From Clostridiales bacterium (lineage in GTDB: Bacteria; Bacillota; Clostridia; Oscillospirales; Oscillospiraceae): 6,018 nt of DNA. Of the stretch, positions 5,283 to 6,018 are shown in pieces (position 1 is the first letter of the stretch; each line of letters opens with the position of its first letter). Location: assembly GCA_012729875.1 (NCBI GenBank), contig JAAYCC010000081.1, positions 1-6,018 of the forward strand. The letters are read 5' to 3'. The notes below the pieces were generated by a model. The model was not told the DNA's origin and ran no database searches. It saw only the letters and a program-made list of their open reading frames with translations. A program made the position numbers and the translations under genes.

Positions 5283-6018
5283 CCCCTTTAAAGAATAAAA
5301 AATCTTTTCGCAGCTTAATTTTTTTTGCACTGATTGCGGTAGCAGGCCTGTTGCTGGCTCTATGCTTACCCACAAGCGATGCAGATCCGGCAGGTCCGAC
5401 GGCTTCCGATATTCTGCAGTCGCCGGAACCGGATCTGCCGCCTTCGCCTCAGGACAGTTACACGGGGCCGGATGTGCCCGAGCTTGAGCCTGTGGACGAT
5501 GAATTCTTTTCCGACGCTGCTTTTATGGGAAACTCCCTTGTGGACGGATTTAAGCTCTTTTCCGGACTTACTGTCTGCGACTATTATACAGCCACTAGTA
5601 TGACCGTTTTGGGTGCGACAGGCAACAGTTGTATAACCCTAGACGATGGTACGAGCGGCACCATGATGGACGGCCTGACCCAGAAGCCATACGGCAAGAT
5701 ATATATACTGCTAGGTATAAACGAAATAGGCGGTGACGTCGATACTTTCGGGCAGATGTACGCAGATATGCTGGACACCATTATTGCCGCACAGCCTGAA
5801 TGCGATATTTATGTCATGGGGCTGACCCCAGTGAGCTATGAAAAATCCAGCAGCAGCGATACTTTTAATATGGAGCGCATAGCGCTGTACAATGAAAAGC
5901 TCCGCAGTATTGCGGCGGAAAAACGGTGCTATTATCTGGACCTCATATCCGCGCTCAGCGGAGAGGACGGGTATCTGCCGGCATCCGAGACCACGGACGG
6001 CGTCCATTTCACGGCAGG
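5279..6018 (+). CDS. exported or membrane-anchored SGNH/GDSL-family hydrolase, C-terminus cut off by the window edge
   Basis: The frame is open from the ATG at 5279 to the right edge (246 complete codons). The N-terminus has a basic stretch (KNKKSFR) and a hydrophobic segment at about 13-30, which is either a signal peptide or an uncleaved anchor. The Cys at 29 lacks a good lipobox because Leu precedes it. A Pro/Asp/Glu-rich linker (about 35-75) leads to the catalytic domain. The blocks of the SGNH superfamily are present. Block I is FMGNSLVDGF with candidate nucleophile Ser86, block III is LLGINEIG with Asn148, and block V is TDGVHFT with Asp240 and His243. The enzyme is therefore probably an esterase or O-acylhydrolase acting outside the membrane, perhaps on cell-wall or polysaccharide acyl groups; the substrate is inference only. 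Block I reads GNSL where the classical motif is GDSL. An AGGAG Shine-Dalgarno (5262-5266) sits 12 bases before the ATG, which is rather far. No better in-frame start exists upstream. Confidence 0.85.
   Translation, partial: MTPLKNKKSFRSLIFFALIAVAGLLLALCLPTSDADPAGPTASDILQSPEPDLPPSPQDSYTGPDVPELEPVDDEFFSDAAFMGNSLVDGFKLFSGLTVCDYYTATSMTVLGATGNSCITLDDGTSGTMMDGLTQKPYGKIYILLGINEIGGDVDTFGQMYADMLDTIIAAQPECDIYVMGLTPVSYEKSSSSDTFNMERIALYNEKLRSIAAEKRCYYLDLISALSGEDGYLPASETTDGVHFTA

Noticed and set aside
1..6018. CRISPR array, insertion sequence, phage genes, tRNA or rRNA genes
   Set aside because: I saw no regularly spaced repeats, transposase or phage motifs, terminal inverted repeats, or structural RNA signatures on either strand.

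Overview
The window looks like an ordinary chromosomal segment from an anaerobic Firmicute of class Clostridia. The family Oscillospiraceae/Ruminococcaceae is my best guess. This rests on moderately high GC in the genes with AT-rich gaps, Shine-Dalgarno starts of AGG/GAGG type, a Firmicutes-type energy-coupling-factor (ECF) vitamin transporter module next to truA, and a DUF5711-like membrane-anchored beta-propeller protein. It is a taxonomic inference from protein style, not a database match.

Layout. Positions 1-749 (minus) hold the N-terminal 249 residues of a DUF5711-like protein that runs off the left edge. A 98-base gap (750-847) carries a probable extended -10 promoter for that gene and a dyad. 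Positions 848-5023 (minus) form one tightly packed five-gene operon, in transcription order: an RlmI/COG1092-like SAM methyltransferase, ecfA1, ecfA2, ecfT and truA. The junctions are a 1-base gap, a 25-base gap, a 7-base overlap (GTG start) and an ATGA 4-base overlap, so translational coupling is likely. Positions 5024-5278 are a divergent promoter region. It has a near-consensus sigma-A-type promoter for the operon, a possible second upstream one, and a promoter facing right. Positions 5279-6018 (plus) hold an exported or membrane-anchored SGNH/GDSL hydrolase that is cut by the right edge.

How the genes work together. EcfA1, EcfA2 and EcfT are the shared ATPase/transmembrane module of a group II ECF importer, which powers several separately encoded substrate-binding S components. 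No S component lies in the window, so the substrate cannot be stated. TruA makes pseudouridine at tRNA positions 38-40, and the methyltransferase probably modifies RNA. In many Firmicutes the ecfA1-ecfA2-ecfT-truA block sits between ribosomal protein genes (rplQ upstream, rplM-rpsI downstream). Here it has its own promoter and different flanking genes.

I see no mobile element, CRISPR array, tRNA/rRNA gene or convincing terminator, and nothing I would call a new system. The points worth a second look are the altered gene context, the promoter architecture of the divergent region, and a few residue-level oddities.
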